Counted from the stretch's first letter, positions 52,050 through 61,893 are shown. The stretch: 64,000 nt of DNA from Psychrobacillus sp. FSL K6-2836 (GCF_038003085.1 NZ_JBBOOM010000001.1:1984001-2048000), one strand, 5' to 3'. The notes: generated by a model from the sequence alone, not told the origin. Translations and numbers: made by a program.

Positions 52050-52244
52050 TTATCCTATGATTTCACAAACTCGTCCTATTTGTCCATCTGTTAATCGTAC
52101 TTTTATGCCATGTGGATGAAATGACGAATTCGTTAATAAGTCTTTCACAATTCCTTTTGTTTTCTCCCCTGATCGTTGATCTTTTTTTAATACTATATAT
52201 ACTTCTAATCCAGGTTTTACATCTTTTCTATTTTGACCATTCAT
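52050..52244 (-). CDS. ywbE: YwbE family (DUF2196) protein
   Basis: 64 residues, nearly all the DUF2196 motif: RKDVKPGLEVYIVLKKDQRSGEKTKGIVKDLLTNSSFHPHGIKV and GQIGRV. A small beta-rich protein of unknown function that is common in Bacillales. It lies 30 bp before the M20 gene on the same strand and may share its transcript. GAGGTGAA precedes the ATG. Confidence 0.92.
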   Translation of the reverse strand: MNGQNRKDVKPGLEVYIVLKKDQRSGEKTKGIVKDLLTNSSFHPHGIKVRLTDGQIGRVCEIIG

Positions 52245-52392
52245 TTATCTTCACCTCTTTTTGTATCGTACCACTTTCATGGTTTGGTTTCAGTATTTTG
52301 CTTCATAAATTGTAACTGTAGAATATGTTTGGTCCAACAAAGGAACAGGAATAATAATAAGAAGGATATTCGTGGAGAAAGAGGTGATAAGA

Positions 52393-52941
52393 TTGGAAAT
52401 ATATACAATTGGACATTCTAGCCACACACAAAAATTTTTCGGAAGCATGCTAAAAAAGAATAACATCGAGCTTTTGGCGGATGTAAGGGCATTTCCAGGC
52501 AGTAGAAAATGGCCACAATTTTCAAAGGATGATTTTCCAAAGTGGCTTATAAAAGAAGACATTTCATATGAACACCTCTCCAAACTAGGTGGTAGACGTA
52601 GAAAGTCTAAAAAAATTAGTGAAGAAATGAACGCAGGCTGGAACAACCAATCATTTCATAATTATGCGGATTATACTTTGACGGAAGAGTTCCAAATAGG
52701 TATAAATGAACTTTTGGAAAAAGCAGCAGATAAAAGAACTGCCTATTGTTGTTCGGAGCGTCATCCTTCCCGTTGTCATCGTTTGCTTATCAGCAACTTT
52801 CTAGTAGCAAACGGGCATATCGTGAAGCATATTATTGACGTAAATGATAATGAAATTGAAATTGTAAATCACGAAGTTGGGATGTGGGGAGCTCCTGCAC
52901 AAGTTAATGAGGATGGAATTGTAACATACCCTTTTTGTTAA
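52393..52941 (+). CDS. DUF488 family protein
   Basis: 182 residues from a TTG at 52393 behind AGAGGTGAT; a GTG at 52372 is less likely as it would include that site. Family motifs: YTIGHSSHTQKFFGSML, LLADVRAFPGSRKWPQFS, HLSKLGGRR, and the CCSERHPSRCHR motif near residue 125. Fold and basic/cysteine motifs suggest nucleic acid or nucleotide binding; the function is not established. Single gene. Confidence 0.88.
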   Translation: MEIYTIGHSSHTQKFFGSMLKKNNIELLADVRAFPGSRKWPQFSKDDFPKWLIKEDISYEHLSKLGGRRRKSKKISEEMNAGWNNQSFHNYADYTLTEEFQIGINELLEKAADKRTAYCCSERHPSRCHRLLISNFLVANGHIVKHIIDVNDNEIEIVNHEVGMWGAPAQVNEDGIVTYPFC

Positions 52942-52989
52942 TCTACCAAATTAATAGACAAGGGATATGAATAAAAAGCAACAAAAATA

Positions 52990-53032
52990 GGGCTATCCTA
53001 GAAGTGATTTAATATCACTTACGAGATAGCCC
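52990..53032 (-). terminator. intrinsic terminator
   Basis: GGGCTATC (52990-52997) pairs with GATAGCCC (53025-53032), with an inner AAGTGA/TCACTT stem; the minus-strand tail is TATTTTTG. It ends the DHA2 pump gene. Confidence 0.85.
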
Positions 53033-53037
53033 CATGA

Positions 53038-54522
53038 TTAACTTTTCACTTCTTTTTCAATGTCAGCAAGTGCCGTTGCGCTTACGTCCACACGTTTTAA
53101 GAAGAATGATAATACTAAAGCAACACATGTTACAACAGCGGCAACGATGAATGATAGTTGAACACCATGTAATAAGCTTTGTGCCTGTATTTGTTTCATT
53201 GCTTCTTCTGTCATGGATGCAGGGTCCATTGCTGCAGCTAACTCCTTACCACGAGTAGCCGCAGCACTAGTCATAATCGTAACAAAAATAGCTGTACCGA
53301 TTGAACCGATCACTTGTTGCGCTGTATTGTTAACAGCTGTACCATGTGGGTTTAAACGTGTAGGTAATTGGTTTAAACCATTCGTCATAATTGGCATCAT
53401 AACCATCGACATACCAAACATGCGTATTGTGTAAATACCAATAATGTAAGCATAGGAAGATTCAAGATCTAAACCTGCAAGCATGAATGTTGAAATAGCG
53501 GTAATACCTAAACCAATAACCGCTAAAACTCGGGGTCCAAATTTATCGAATAATTTCCCTGTGATTGGCGACATAACTCCCATAATAATAGCACCTGGTA
53601 ACATCATTAAACCAGATTCTAAAGGGTCAATACCTCGCACGTCTTGTACGTAGGCAGGCGTTAAAATCATCCCAGAGAATAATGCCGCAGCATTTACCAT
53701 TGAAATAACAGAACCAAGTGCGAACATTGGATATTTATAAACTCGCAAATCCAATAATGGTTCCTCTAATTTGAATTGGCGTGTAATGAATAAAAACAAT
53801 GCAACAGCACCAACAATAATTGTTGTCAAAACAACTGTGTCTCCCCAACCATTTGAACTAGCCATTGAACAACCATATAAAATACCACCAAAACCAATTA
53901 CAGATAACACAATTGAGAAGTAATCAAGAGATACTTTACGTGTATCCATCACATTTTCAAGTTTCCAAAACGCTAGAATTATGGAAAGAATCGCAAAGGG
54001 TAAAATCATCTCAAACAGTACGCGCCAATCGTAGTATTGTACGATATAGCCTGATAATGTAGGCCCAATTGCTGGAGCTGTAATCATAACTAAACCGAAA
54101 ACACCCATAGCCGCACCACGTTTTTCACGAGGGAAGCTAACTAACATAACATTCATTAACAATGGTCCCATAACTGCCGAACCGGCAGCTTGTACCATAC
54201 GCCCTGCTAAGAGGAATCCAAAGTTTGGTGCCAAAGCGGCCATTGCTGTACCAATTGTAAATAAAATCATTGATACAATAAATAATGTTCGGTTTTTAAA
54301 GCGTGTAATTAAAAATGCTGAAACAGGTATTAACACACCACTTACTAGCATGTAACCTGTGGCTAACCATTGAACCGTTGAATAGTCTTTACCAAAATCA
54401 TCACGGATTGATGGTAATGCTACGTTTAATAATGAGTTATTTAAGAAAGAAACAAAGGCACCGAAAAATAAAATTGCCAGCATTAAATACGGTGGTTTCT
54501 TCTCTATCGTTGAAGTATTCAT
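53038..54522 (-). CDS. DHA2-family (EmrB/QacA type) MFS drug exporter
   Basis: 494 residues with fourteen hydrophobic segments. Motifs: FFGAFVSFLNNSLLNVALPSI in helix 1, QWLATGYMLVSGVLIPVSAFL in helix 2, GRMVQAAGSAVMGPLL (helix 4) and GLVMITAPAIGPTLSGYIV (motif C, antiporter type). It exports drugs or lipophilic cations with proton exchange. The divergent TetR gene 164 bp away is its likely repressor. Own terminator. Confidence 0.92.
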   Translation of the reverse strand: MNTSTIEKKPPYLMLAILFFGAFVSFLNNSLLNVALPSIRDDFGKDYSTVQWLATGYMLVSGVLIPVSAFLITRFKNRTLFIVSMILFTIGTAMAALAPNFGFLLAGRMVQAAGSAVMGPLLMNVMLVSFPREKRGAAMGVFGLVMITAPAIGPTLSGYIVQYYDWRVLFEMILPFAILSIILAFWKLENVMDTRKVSLDYFSIVLSVIGFGGILYGCSMASSNGWGDTVVLTTIIVGAVALFLFITRQFKLEEPLLDLRVYKYPMFALGSVISMVNAAALFSGMILTPAYVQDVRGIDPLESGLMMLPGAIIMGVMSPITGKLFDKFGPRVLAVIGLGITAISTFMLAGLDLESSYAYIIGIYTIRMFGMSMVMMPIMTNGLNQLPTRLNPHGTAVNNTAQQVIGSIGTAIFVTIMTSAAATRGKELAAAMDPASMTEEAMKQIQAQSLLHGVQLSFIVAAVVTCVALVLSFFLKRVDVSATALADIEKEVKS

Positions 54523-54685
54523 TTGTAATATCTCCTTAGTTTATATATTCCTTTTTTTATTCACTTGAAAGATTTTATACTAGTAGTCCAAATTTGTCTA
54601 TAAAAATGTCTTCGTAGTTCAAATATTACATTCTCAACGAAAATATGTTATATAATGACCGTAGAATGTTAAAGAAGGAGTTATT

Positions 54686-55567
54686 ATGAATAAACGTAAA
54701 AAAGCAGTGGTCGACCACGCAATATCCTTATTTGTAGAGCAAGGGATTGCTAATACATCGATACAAGATATTTTAGAGAGAGCAAGTATCTCTAAGGGAA
54801 CCTTTTATAATTATTTTTCATCTAAGAATGATTGTGTAGAAGCAATTTTAGAACAGACACGCTACGATGCTGCATTAATGCGGAGCGGGCAAATGATAGG
54901 TAAGGATGCAAAGGATCTAGATGTATTAGTAGAACAAATTACAGTCTTATTACTAATAAATCAGTCTAGAGGATTAGATAAAATTTATGAAGAAATCTTA
55001 CATTCAGGCGATAAAGAATTAAAGAAATTAGTACTAAAATCACGCGTACATGAGCTGCAGTGGTTAGGACAGCGCTTTATCGAAGTGTTTGGGGAAGAAA
55101 TACGAAGCCATTCATTTGAAGCCGCTATCATTTATTATGGTATTTTACAGCACTTAACATTCACAGGTCGCTTAATGAATCAGCAGGATTTTAAATTTGA
55201 AGTTGTTATAAAAAGCACATTACGTTATATAGAAAAAATTGTGGAGATGCTCATGCATGAACAGACGAGTGTTTTAAATACAGATGATTTACATATTTTC
55301 TTTAGTTCATTTGTAGCGATCGAAATAACACGTAAGGAAGTGTTTGACCAGTTAGAACAGTTTAAAAATAGTAGCGATTTTACCAAAAATCAGCATGAGA
55401 TTATTGAAGCAGTTACACAAGAGCTTGAGCAACAGCCAATTCGAAATATTGTACTAGAATCATTATTAAGAACAATGACCAATGAATTTAGCGATAGTGA
55501 GATGGTACAAGTAGTAAAAGAACTAACCAGTGGTCTTTGGTATTTAATGAAACAACAGAAACTATAA
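54686..55567 (+). CDS. TetR-family regulator, long form
   Basis: 293 residues: an N-terminal TetR HTH (AISLFVEQGIANTSIQDILERASISKGTFYNYFSSKNDC, residues 10-48) and an unusually long C-terminal helical part (TetR proteins are mostly near 200). AAGGAG precedes the ATG. A TATAAT box at 54651-54656 lies in the gap shared with the divergent DHA2 pump, which it probably represses until a drug binds. Confidence 0.9.
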   Translation: MNKRKKAVVDHAISLFVEQGIANTSIQDILERASISKGTFYNYFSSKNDCVEAILEQTRYDAALMRSGQMIGKDAKDLDVLVEQITVLLLINQSRGLDKIYEEILHSGDKELKKLVLKSRVHELQWLGQRFIEVFGEEIRSHSFEAAIIYYGILQHLTFTGRLMNQQDFKFEVVIKSTLRYIEKIVEMLMHEQTSVLNTDDLHIFFSSFVAIEITRKEVFDQLEQFKNSSDFTKNQHEIIEAVTQELEQQPIRNIVLESLLRTMTNEFSDSEMVQVVKELTSGLWYLMKQQKL

Positions 55568-55666
55568 AGCAGCATTCTTAAATACGAATGATCTTTTACT
55601 TAATTTATTAATCTGGAAGAACTTACTTTGGAAGAAAAATTTTTTAAAGCCCGTATATAAAAAATA

Positions 55667-55702
55667 GAGCAATAGGATATCAATAATCCTTTTGCTCTTT
55701 TT
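55667..55702 (+). terminator. intrinsic terminator
   Basis: GAGCAATAGGAT pairs with ATCCTTTTGCTC (one bulge), followed by TTTTT, 100 bp past the TetR gene. Confidence 0.8.
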
Positions 55703-55765
55703 CGTCATGACCTAACCTATTCGAAATTCACAGGACCCTGCGTTTCTGTACTCTCCCCCTTCACT

Positions 55766-55990
55766 ATTTATCCGCTAAAAATTCCGTCCCTACTTCACTA
55801 AATAAATATGGCCTACCAGCTAGTAGTTTTCCAACTGCATATCAACCCCTTTTTACTCTGTAAGTGCGATTGCTCCAAGACCTTGTAAGGGTAGGAGGTG
55901 GGATAATTGTAATCCCCAAAAGTTCCGGAATATCTAAAGGTACTGGATCAAGAGTGACCGTATAAGCGTTAGATGTTCCACTAGGGTTCC
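55766..55990 (-). pseudogene. possible relic of phage tail genes
   Basis: One minus-strand frame, broken by a TGA, reads NPSGTSNAYTVTLDPVP (from about 55988), continues to a stop near 55842, and then YAVGKLLAGRPYLFSEVGTE to a stop at 55766. The first motif is typical of phage tail-fibre-like proteins, and the second resembles the G-RPYLVGE-GPE motif of tape-measure C-termini. No starts or intact ORFs remain. Upstream, at 56000-56090, DYDVIVLLK resembles a nucleotidyltransferase strand. Tentative. Confidence 0.35.
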
Positions 55991-56244
55991 ACTAGCTACG
56001 AATATTCCTGGATTTTTATAAAATCTGCCTGATGCTCACTAACTTTTAATAACACAATTACATCGTAATCTGGTAGTAATACTATTTAATTTACTGAACC
56101 ATTAATTTATAATCGCCTATTCTTCAGTATCAAAATATTATAAAAAAATACTTCTTGAAAAAGGTTTACAATACCTATCAGTTTAGTTAGTATTAAAAAT
56201 ACGAATTAGAATTTTCAAAAAATATAAGAAAGAAGGTTTATATT

Positions 56245-56769
56245 TTGGTAACACTCAAGAATACACATTTAACGTTAGGCAATGCGGAAGCACCGATAAA
56301 AGTGGAGGTATTTTTAAATCTAGCTTGTCCTTATTGCGCATCCTTCTTTGAACTTGTAGATGGAGCACTTCTACAATACATAAATGAGAACAAAGTCGAG
56401 TTAATCGTGAAGCATTATGATAAACCACGAGAAATGCTCTTACCAGGAACGCTGATTAACCTCAACTTAGACTATAGTAATCCTGCAAAAACATTAGATA
56501 ACATTAATTCGTTATTTAAAGAGCAGGAAACATGGGATAAACTTTCAAGTCATGGTATTAAGGAATACATTGAAAATAATTATGGTTTGAAGGAAGAAGA
56601 GCCAAATATTGATATTAGTCTTCAAGTCACTGCAGAAGCAATTAAACGTGGAGTCAAAATGGTTCCAACTGTATTTATAAATGATTTAGAATTCCAATAC
56701 CCTCGTGAAATTTTCTCGGAAGAATTAGTTCAAGTGTTAGAGCAACAACTATCTAAGGAGAAAGTATAA
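56245..56769 (+). CDS. DsbA/thioredoxin-like cytosolic protein
   Basis: 174 residues with a thioredoxin fold: VEVFLNLACPYCASFFELVD holds a CPYC redox pair at about 29-32, and the cis-proline loop is MVPTVFIND near 145. There is no signal peptide, so it acts in the cytosol. The TTG at 56245 follows AGAAAGAAGG. It lies 2 bp before the ABC substrate-binding gene, so it is the first gene of that operon. A role in reducing an imported disulfide such as cystine is suggested by context. Confidence 0.82.
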   Translation: MVTLKNTHLTLGNAEAPIKVEVFLNLACPYCASFFELVDGALLQYINENKVELIVKHYDKPREMLLPGTLINLNLDYSNPAKTLDNINSLFKEQETWDKLSSHGIKEYIENNYGLKEEEPNIDISLQVTAEAIKRGVKMVPTVFINDLEFQYPREIFSEELVQVLEQQLSKEKV

Positions 56770-56771
56770 AC

Positions 56772-57605
56772 ATGAAATTAAAAAAGATCTTGTCGTTATC
56801 ATTTATATTATGCATTTCTATTTTACTAGCAGCCTGTGGAGACGATTCGGAGAAAACATCTGCAGGAAATAAAAACGAGGTATCTGCTGACAAAAAAGTA
56901 TTAAAAGTAGGTTCTTCAGGCATTTATCCTCCGTTTATCTCAGTTGATGATAAGGGTGTTCCACAAGGCTATGACGTGGAAGTGTTAGAGTTAGTAACTG
57001 AATCACTAGGTTACGAGATTGAATGGACATTTGCTGAGTTCTCAGGTATTTTCGGAATGTTAGACGCAGGTAATATTGATACAGTTTCAAATCTGATTGC
57101 AGCTACGGAAGAACGTCGTGCAAAATATGACTTTTCTTCTCCTTACGCATACTCAGGAGCGTCATTAGTTGTACCAGAAGATAATACTGATATTAATAGC
57201 ATCGAAGATTTAAAGGGGAAAAAAGTAGGTGTCTTACTCGGTAACAATCTACATCAATTCCTAGAAAAATGGAATAAAGAAAATGGAAACGAAATTATTA
57301 TTACCCCTTACCAAGACGTGAGCGGTACTTATAATGAAGTAGCCTTAGGTCGATTAGATGCCTTTATTGATGTGAAGATTACTGCTGCATCACGGATTAA
57401 AGACGAGGGTCTACCTTTAAAACTTTATGGTGAGGATTACTTAATCGACTTCGATTATGCTTTCCCATTTGTACGATCTAAAGAAAATAAAGAGTTTTTA
57501 GCAGATTTCAGTGCTGAAATTGAAAAGTTACAAGAAGATGGTACCTTAAAAAAACTATCTGACAAATGGAGTGCAATTGACGTAACCATTCCACACGAGA
57601 AATAA
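56772..57605 (+). CDS. polar amino acid (possibly cystine) ABC substrate-binding lipoprotein
   Basis: 277 residues. Lipoprotein signal MKLKKILSLSFILCISILLAAC with the lipid-modified Cys at 22. Family 3 solute-binding domain: LKVGSSGIYPPFISVDDKGVPQGYDVEVL, then FDMI-like NIDTVSNLIAATEERRAKYDFSSPYAYSG and the hinge region with KGKKVGVLLGNN. It captures a polar amino acid outside the membrane. The DsbA-like partner hints at cystine (TcyA/TcyJ type). A hairpin between it and the permease gene may give extra binding protein. Confidence 0.9.
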   Translation: MKLKKILSLSFILCISILLAACGDDSEKTSAGNKNEVSADKKVLKVGSSGIYPPFISVDDKGVPQGYDVEVLELVTESLGYEIEWTFAEFSGIFGMLDAGNIDTVSNLIAATEERRAKYDFSSPYAYSGASLVVPEDNTDINSIEDLKGKKVGVLLGNNLHQFLEKWNKENGNEIIITPYQDVSGTYNEVALGRLDAFIDVKITAASRIKDEGLPLKLYGEDYLIDFDYAFPFVRSKENKEFLADFSAEIEKLQEDGTLKKLSDKWSAIDVTIPHEK

Positions 57606-57610
57606 AAAGA

Positions 57611-57640
57611 GAAAGGCTACTCGCAGCAGAGTGGCCTTTC
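57611..57640 (+). terminator. internal attenuating hairpin of the ABC operon
   Basis: GAAAGGCTACTC pairs with GAGTGGCCTTTC (one mismatch) around GCAGCA, followed by an AT-rich run with TTTT. It lies between binding-protein and permease genes and may lower downstream expression. Confidence 0.65.
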
Positions 57641-57671
57641 ATTATTTTATATAAGAAAGGTTGCCTACTTT

Positions 57672-58355
57672 ATGAAATTCGATTTTGAGTATATGATCAG
57701 TCTCTTCCCGAAAATCATTGAATTTTTACCAATTGTTTTATATATAGGGACATTGTCATTTCTATTAGCTATTTTGTTTGGATTAGTTTTTGCATTCCTC
57801 ACTAATAATAAAACTAAGATATTATATCCTATTTTAAAAGTCATAATATCCTATTTCCGAGGAGTTCCAACCTTAATACAAATATTCATTTTATACTTTG
57901 GAGTGCCACAAATATTTCCAAGCTTCAGTACAATGAATGCGGTCACTGCTGTTACTATTGCCCTCAGTTTACGTAATGCAGCCTATTTATCAGAGGTTTT
58001 CCGTTCTGCCTTCTTAGCAGTTGATAAAGGGCAATATGAAGCATGCTTATCTGTTAATATGACTAAATGGCAAGCCCTACGAACTGTTATTTTACCTCAG
58101 ATGATCCGCATTGCCATCCCACCCTCTGGTAACTACTACATTATGATGATTAAAGATACTTCTTTAGCCTTTACGATTGGAGTAATAGACATGATGGCTC
58201 GCGCAAAACTAGAAGCTGCCGTAACATACAAGTTTCTAGAGGCATACTTGATGGTTGGTCTAATTTACTGGATGATTTCTATCATACTCTCTTTCCTACA
58301 ATCTAAACTTGAGTATTATGTTGAAAAGCCATATCGGAAGGAGGAAGTTAAATGA
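57672..58355 (+). CDS. polar amino acid ABC transporter permease
   Basis: 227 residues with five hydrophobic segments of the HisM/GlnP class. The opening [20 protein letters not shown] and [19 protein letters not shown] are typical, and the ATPase-contact EAA loop is [22 protein letters not shown]. It forms the membrane channel with the next gene product, probably as a homodimer. Its stop overlaps the ATPase start by 4 bp. Confidence 0.93.
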   Translation: MKFDFEYMISLFPKIIEFLPIVLYIGTLSFLLAILFGLVFAFLTNNKTKILYPILKVIISYFRGVPTLIQIFILYFGVPQIFPSFSTMNAVTAVTIALSLRNAAYLSEVFRSAFLAVDKGQYEACLSVNMTKWQALRTVILPQMIRIAIPPSGNYYIMMIKDTSLAFTIGVIDMMARAKLEAAVTYKFLEAYLMVGLIYWMISIILSFLQSKLEYYVEKPYRKEEVK

Positions 58356-59116
58356 TTAAAATAACTAATTTACATAAAAGCTATGGTCCTACCAATGTTC
58401 TAAAAGGAATTGATGTAGAAATTGCTGAAGGAGAAGTTGTAGCTATTATTGGACCATCTGGTTCGGGAAAGTCTACATTTTTACGTTGCATAAACTTTTT
58501 AGAGGAAGCTCAAGTAGGTTCAATTGAAATTGATGGTGCCAAAGTAGATTTAGAGAGTTATACAAAGAAGCTTGTGAGTGACCTTCGCAAGAAAACAGGC
58601 ATGGTTTTTCAAAACTACAGTTTATTTAAAAATAAGACCGCACTTCAAAATGTCTCTGAACCTGTACGCTTAACACGTAATACACCCCGACAAGAGGCTG
58701 AACAATTAGCCTTTAAACTCTTAGCAGAGGTTGGTCTTCAAGGTAAGGAGCATAATTATCCAATTGCGCTTTCAGGAGGACAACAACAACGGGTAGGGAT
58801 TGCACGTGCCTTAGCACTTGATCCGTATGTTATTTTATTCGATGAGCCTACTTCTTCTCTAGATCCGGAATTAGTCGAGGAAGTTTTGAATGTTATGAAG
58901 TCTGTTATCGTCGATAAAAAACGGACAATGATTGTTGTTACACATGAAATGGATTTTGCACAAAGTGTAGCAGACCGAGTGATTTTTATGGCAGATGGTA
59001 TTATAGTAGAACAAGGTACACCGAAGGATATTTTCGAAAATCCACAAAACGAAAGAACAAAAAAATTCCTGAAAAACTACTTAAAAAATCATAATAAAGT
59101 TAGTGAAGTACATTAA
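58352..59116 (+). CDS. polar amino acid ABC transporter ATP-binding protein
   Basis: 254-residue ATPase of the GlnQ/TcyC class. Walker [10 protein letters not shown] near 33-41, Q-loop MVFQNYSLF, signature LSGGQQQR near 139-146, Walker [13 protein letters not shown] near 158-169 and the H-loop VVTHEM. Powers uptake with the preceding permease and binding protein; ATG overlaps the permease stop (ATGA). Last intact gene of the operon. Confidence 0.95.
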   Translation: MIKITNLHKSYGPTNVLKGIDVEIAEGEVVAIIGPSGSGKSTFLRCINFLEEAQVGSIEIDGAKVDLESYTKKLVSDLRKKTGMVFQNYSLFKNKTALQNVSEPVRLTRNTPRQEAEQLAFKLLAEVGLQGKEHNYPIALSGGQQQRVGIARALALDPYVILFDEPTSSLDPELVEEVLNVMKSVIVDKKRTMIVVTHEMDFAQSVADRVIFMADGIIVEQGTPKDIFENPQNERTKKFLKNYLKNHNKVSEVH

Positions 59117-59216
59117 TGTTGTGAATCAGTACACCCCAATTCAACGACACATAGAAGTCAATATACCAGATGATTTTGCGGAACGACTATTAGAGGGTAT
59201 GGTTGCAAAGGTTTAA
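59103..59216 (+). pseudogene. short orphan coding fragment
   Basis: A frame from GTG at 59103 to TAA at 59214-59216 encodes 37 residues, with RHIEVNIPDDFAERLLEGMV resembling a C-terminal end. It overlaps the ATPase gene end, lacks a ribosome site, and looks like the tail of a lost downstream gene. Family not recognised. Confidence 0.35.
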
Positions 59217-59260
59217 GCGGAAGAGCATCTCTTGTTTAGTATAGTTTTCCCACTAAAAAT

Positions 59261-59290
59261 AGAGGGTCGTGACTGTTGTCATAACCCTCT
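59261..59290 (+). terminator. intrinsic terminator
   Basis: AGAGGGT..TGAC pairs with GTCA..ACCCTCT, followed by TGTTAT, between converging units. Confidence 0.7.
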
Positions 59291-59323
59291 TGTTATATTG
59301 TTGATTATTTATTTGGTTGGGAT

Positions 59324-61543
59324 TTAATAATCATATCTGAAATCTCTTCCCTTATTGGAAATTTCATACGCTAGGCGGATAGAGGACACTGCTAAATCTG
59401 CATATGTTATTTCTTTTGTTGGGTTAAACTGATTTTTTTCTGCCTTCACTAATCCAAGTGAGTGCGCCAAAACCACATATCCTGTGTTTTCCACTTTCAT
59501 TTTTTCGCCATCTGTAAAATCATTTTTAAAAATATTGTTTTGTTTTGCTGCTTGCTCAAGACCCAGTGCCCGAATATACCATACTGCTAGCTCTTCTTTC
59601 GTAATTGGACTATTTACATCAAAGGTCTTCTGTTCTGTTTTCAAAATCCCCGCTTCCACCGCACGCTCAATTGCTTGATAGGAAGCATGTTTAGGACCCA
59701 CATTTGTATAGGATTGCTTCATACTATCTGACTCTCTATAGTTGCTTGTCTCATAAATATACGTTAAGGAATTCATCATAATCTTGATTGCTTCCCCTCT
59801 AGACACTGCTGCATCCCCGTTAAAGGTTTTTGGATCAACCGTCAATACCTTTGCCTTGATTAAATAATTCAGTTCTTCAGCCGCTGTTGGATGAGAAACC
59901 TCGGGAGTCACTTCCATATTGTATTGGTTAATCCACTTGCCAGAATTGGCTTCTAACACATTAAAGGCTGTTTTATTAAAAAATGGAGAGTATATTAAAT
60001 TATAATGTTTATTTTCTTTCTTTTGATTTTCTTTCATATAGCTCATTTTAATACTTAGCGCTTTACTCAAAATATCCTCTGCTTCTTTAGAAGAGATTAC
60101 CTCTTCTACTGCCGGCCATTTATCAATCTGTGGTCTAACTACATTTAGACTTTCTAGAGATCCATCTTTATGAATATTTACACTAATTTGATCTCCCATA
60201 ACCATAACTCCATTAACTATGCGGGGGAAGGTTATATAGTAATTGCCCATTGTTTCATCATGATAACCTTCCTCTAAAGGCATAGCGTATTCATGAAGGT
60301 ATGAAGGTACCAATTCCTTTAAATACTTAACTGCTTGAGCAATCGCCTCTTCTTTAGAAATTGTGATCTCCTCTTTAGTCTCATCCATTTCGACCAATAA
60401 ATCATTTTGGGTATTATGATACTGGAGCAGCTCACCAGTTTTCTTATCAAATTCTAATGTAGACCCACTTCCACTATTACCGTAGTTGTACATATAGTGA
60501 ACACTAAATATATCTTGACCATAACTGTTTGTTACTTCTTCGACTGATTGAATGCTTAACTTGATCTTGTTAGACTTCACTTGTAATAACTTTTCTGCAG
60601 CTTTCTTTGCCTCTTCCTTCGTTATCCCATTTTGCTTAGCAGGCAATGCAGTTTCTGTAACTTTTACATATTCCTTTTTAGTTGGCTGTTCTGCTAAAAA
60701 CTCTTTACCAGTAAACCATTCTCCTGTGATGGCATTCATACTCAGAACATCAGGCACATAAACCAGCTTTACGTCATTTTCCCCAGTTTCATAGTTGGTG
60801 TTAACTTGATATTGTAGTTTCGCAGTAAGATTTCCTTTGATTTTTTCTAATGCTTCTTTTTGATCTTTTACTTTTTTTACATCTTCAAAGGTAGGAGATT
60901 TAGTTATTTGTGAACCATAGAAGCTTACAATTTCCCCGTTTCCGAGAACGGTTACGTTTACACTCTGGTCAGCAATTGCAACATCATCCTTCATACGATT
61001 GAAAGAAAAGGAATAACTTATTGGCCTAGTTAAAATTTGCTTTGAATAATAATTGTAGTGATCATTAAAATCCTCATCTAATTTGTAATTACCATCTTTA
61101 AGGTATTTCTTAACGAAATCGGCTGCAACCTTTTTAGCTTCTTCTTTAGAAAATTTAGCTGGAAACAAAGCGTCTGGAGTACTAACAGGCTCGTAGTTAA
61201 AGGATTCGATTTCGTAATCTTCTCCATAAAATCCTATGCTTCCACTAATATCCTTCCCATTTTGTAGCTTACTAAAATATAAATGATACCTTGTCATCTC
61301 ATCCTCAGGATAATTATGAGAACTCATATGAAAATCACTAGCATTTACAAAGTCAAAAATCCCAGGAAAAGCAGAATGAAACTTTTTAAGCAAGTCCTCC
61401 TTAGTAACAACCTTCTCTGTAGCATCCACCTGTGCTACCACCTTTGCTGGTTGCCCTTCTACTGTACTCGCCGCACTAGCAGCAGATGAAAACACACCAA
61501 TAGATAAAGCAGATGCAGTTAATATAATTCCTAGCTTCTTCAA
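59324..61543 (-). CDS. surface protein with YcdB/YcdC repeats and SLH domains
   Basis: 739 residues. Signal peptide 1-25 (cut after ASA). Two YcdB/YcdC-PepSY-like repeats: the first about 45-300 and the second about 305-540, with FSKEEAKKVAADFVKKYL, NGITKEEAKKAAEKLL and ISKEEAIAQAVKYL as recurring helices. Three SLH-type motifs follow (about 555-735: FNGDAAVSRGEAIKIMMNSL, SPITKEELAVWYIRALGL, FNPTKEITYADLAVSSIRLA). It should be held to the wall polymer outside the cell; catalytic function unknown. The ATG at 61543 lies behind AAAAAGGGGG. Single gene. Confidence 0.9.
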   Translation of the reverse strand: MKKLGIILTASALSIGVFSSAASAASTVEGQPAKVVAQVDATEKVVTKEDLLKKFHSAFPGIFDFVNASDFHMSSHNYPEDEMTRYHLYFSKLQNGKDISGSIGFYGEDYEIESFNYEPVSTPDALFPAKFSKEEAKKVAADFVKKYLKDGNYKLDEDFNDHYNYYSKQILTRPISYSFSFNRMKDDVAIADQSVNVTVLGNGEIVSFYGSQITKSPTFEDVKKVKDQKEALEKIKGNLTAKLQYQVNTNYETGENDVKLVYVPDVLSMNAITGEWFTGKEFLAEQPTKKEYVKVTETALPAKQNGITKEEAKKAAEKLLQVKSNKIKLSIQSVEEVTNSYGQDIFSVHYMYNYGNSGSGSTLEFDKKTGELLQYHNTQNDLLVEMDETKEEITISKEEAIAQAVKYLKELVPSYLHEYAMPLEEGYHDETMGNYYITFPRIVNGVMVMGDQISVNIHKDGSLESLNVVRPQIDKWPAVEEVISSKEAEDILSKALSIKMSYMKENQKKENKHYNLIYSPFFNKTAFNVLEANSGKWINQYNMEVTPEVSHPTAAEELNYLIKAKVLTVDPKTFNGDAAVSRGEAIKIMMNSLTYIYETSNYRESDSMKQSYTNVGPKHASYQAIERAVEAGILKTEQKTFDVNSPITKEELAVWYIRALGLEQAAKQNNIFKNDFTDGEKMKVENTGYVVLAHSLGLVKAEKNQFNPTKEITYADLAVSSIRLAYEISNKGRDFRYDY

Positions 61544-61741
61544 ATCAAATAGTCCCCCTTTTTAGGTAATAACTATATTGTAAACTAAATTATGGAAATT
61601 TGAAATTGTAATATTTATATTATTAAAATTATTCTTAAAATTTATGGATTGTATTTGGTGAGGGATTATGTTTTTGCATAGATTAGCGGTGATTAGTAAT
61701 AAACTTATAAACTTTATCCTACCTAACTTTTTTTTACGGTC

Positions 61742-61893
61742 AAAAAAAAGCATCTCTGATGTATTGGATGCAATAATCATATCGTTATCTATGACCACTT
61801 CCAACTGCTTAAACAAGTCAAATTTAATGATTAGATTTTCAGCTACTTCTTCAGTGACAAATCGAGTTCCGCTAACTGCTTCTTTTAAATCAG
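61742..61893 (-). pseudogene. relic of a 3-hydroxyacyl-CoA dehydrogenase
   Basis: One minus-strand frame reads TDLKEAVSGTRFVTEEVAEN, then LIIKFDLFKQLEVV and DNDMIIASNTSEM. This is the end of the NAD-binding domain of 3-hydroxyacyl-CoA dehydrogenases (DL-EAV-FV-E-V-E-lK-lF--L---ASNTS). The Rossmann start and the whole C-terminal domain are missing, so it is a degenerate fragment. The rest of the 61544-62190 gap shows no gene. Confidence 0.65.
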
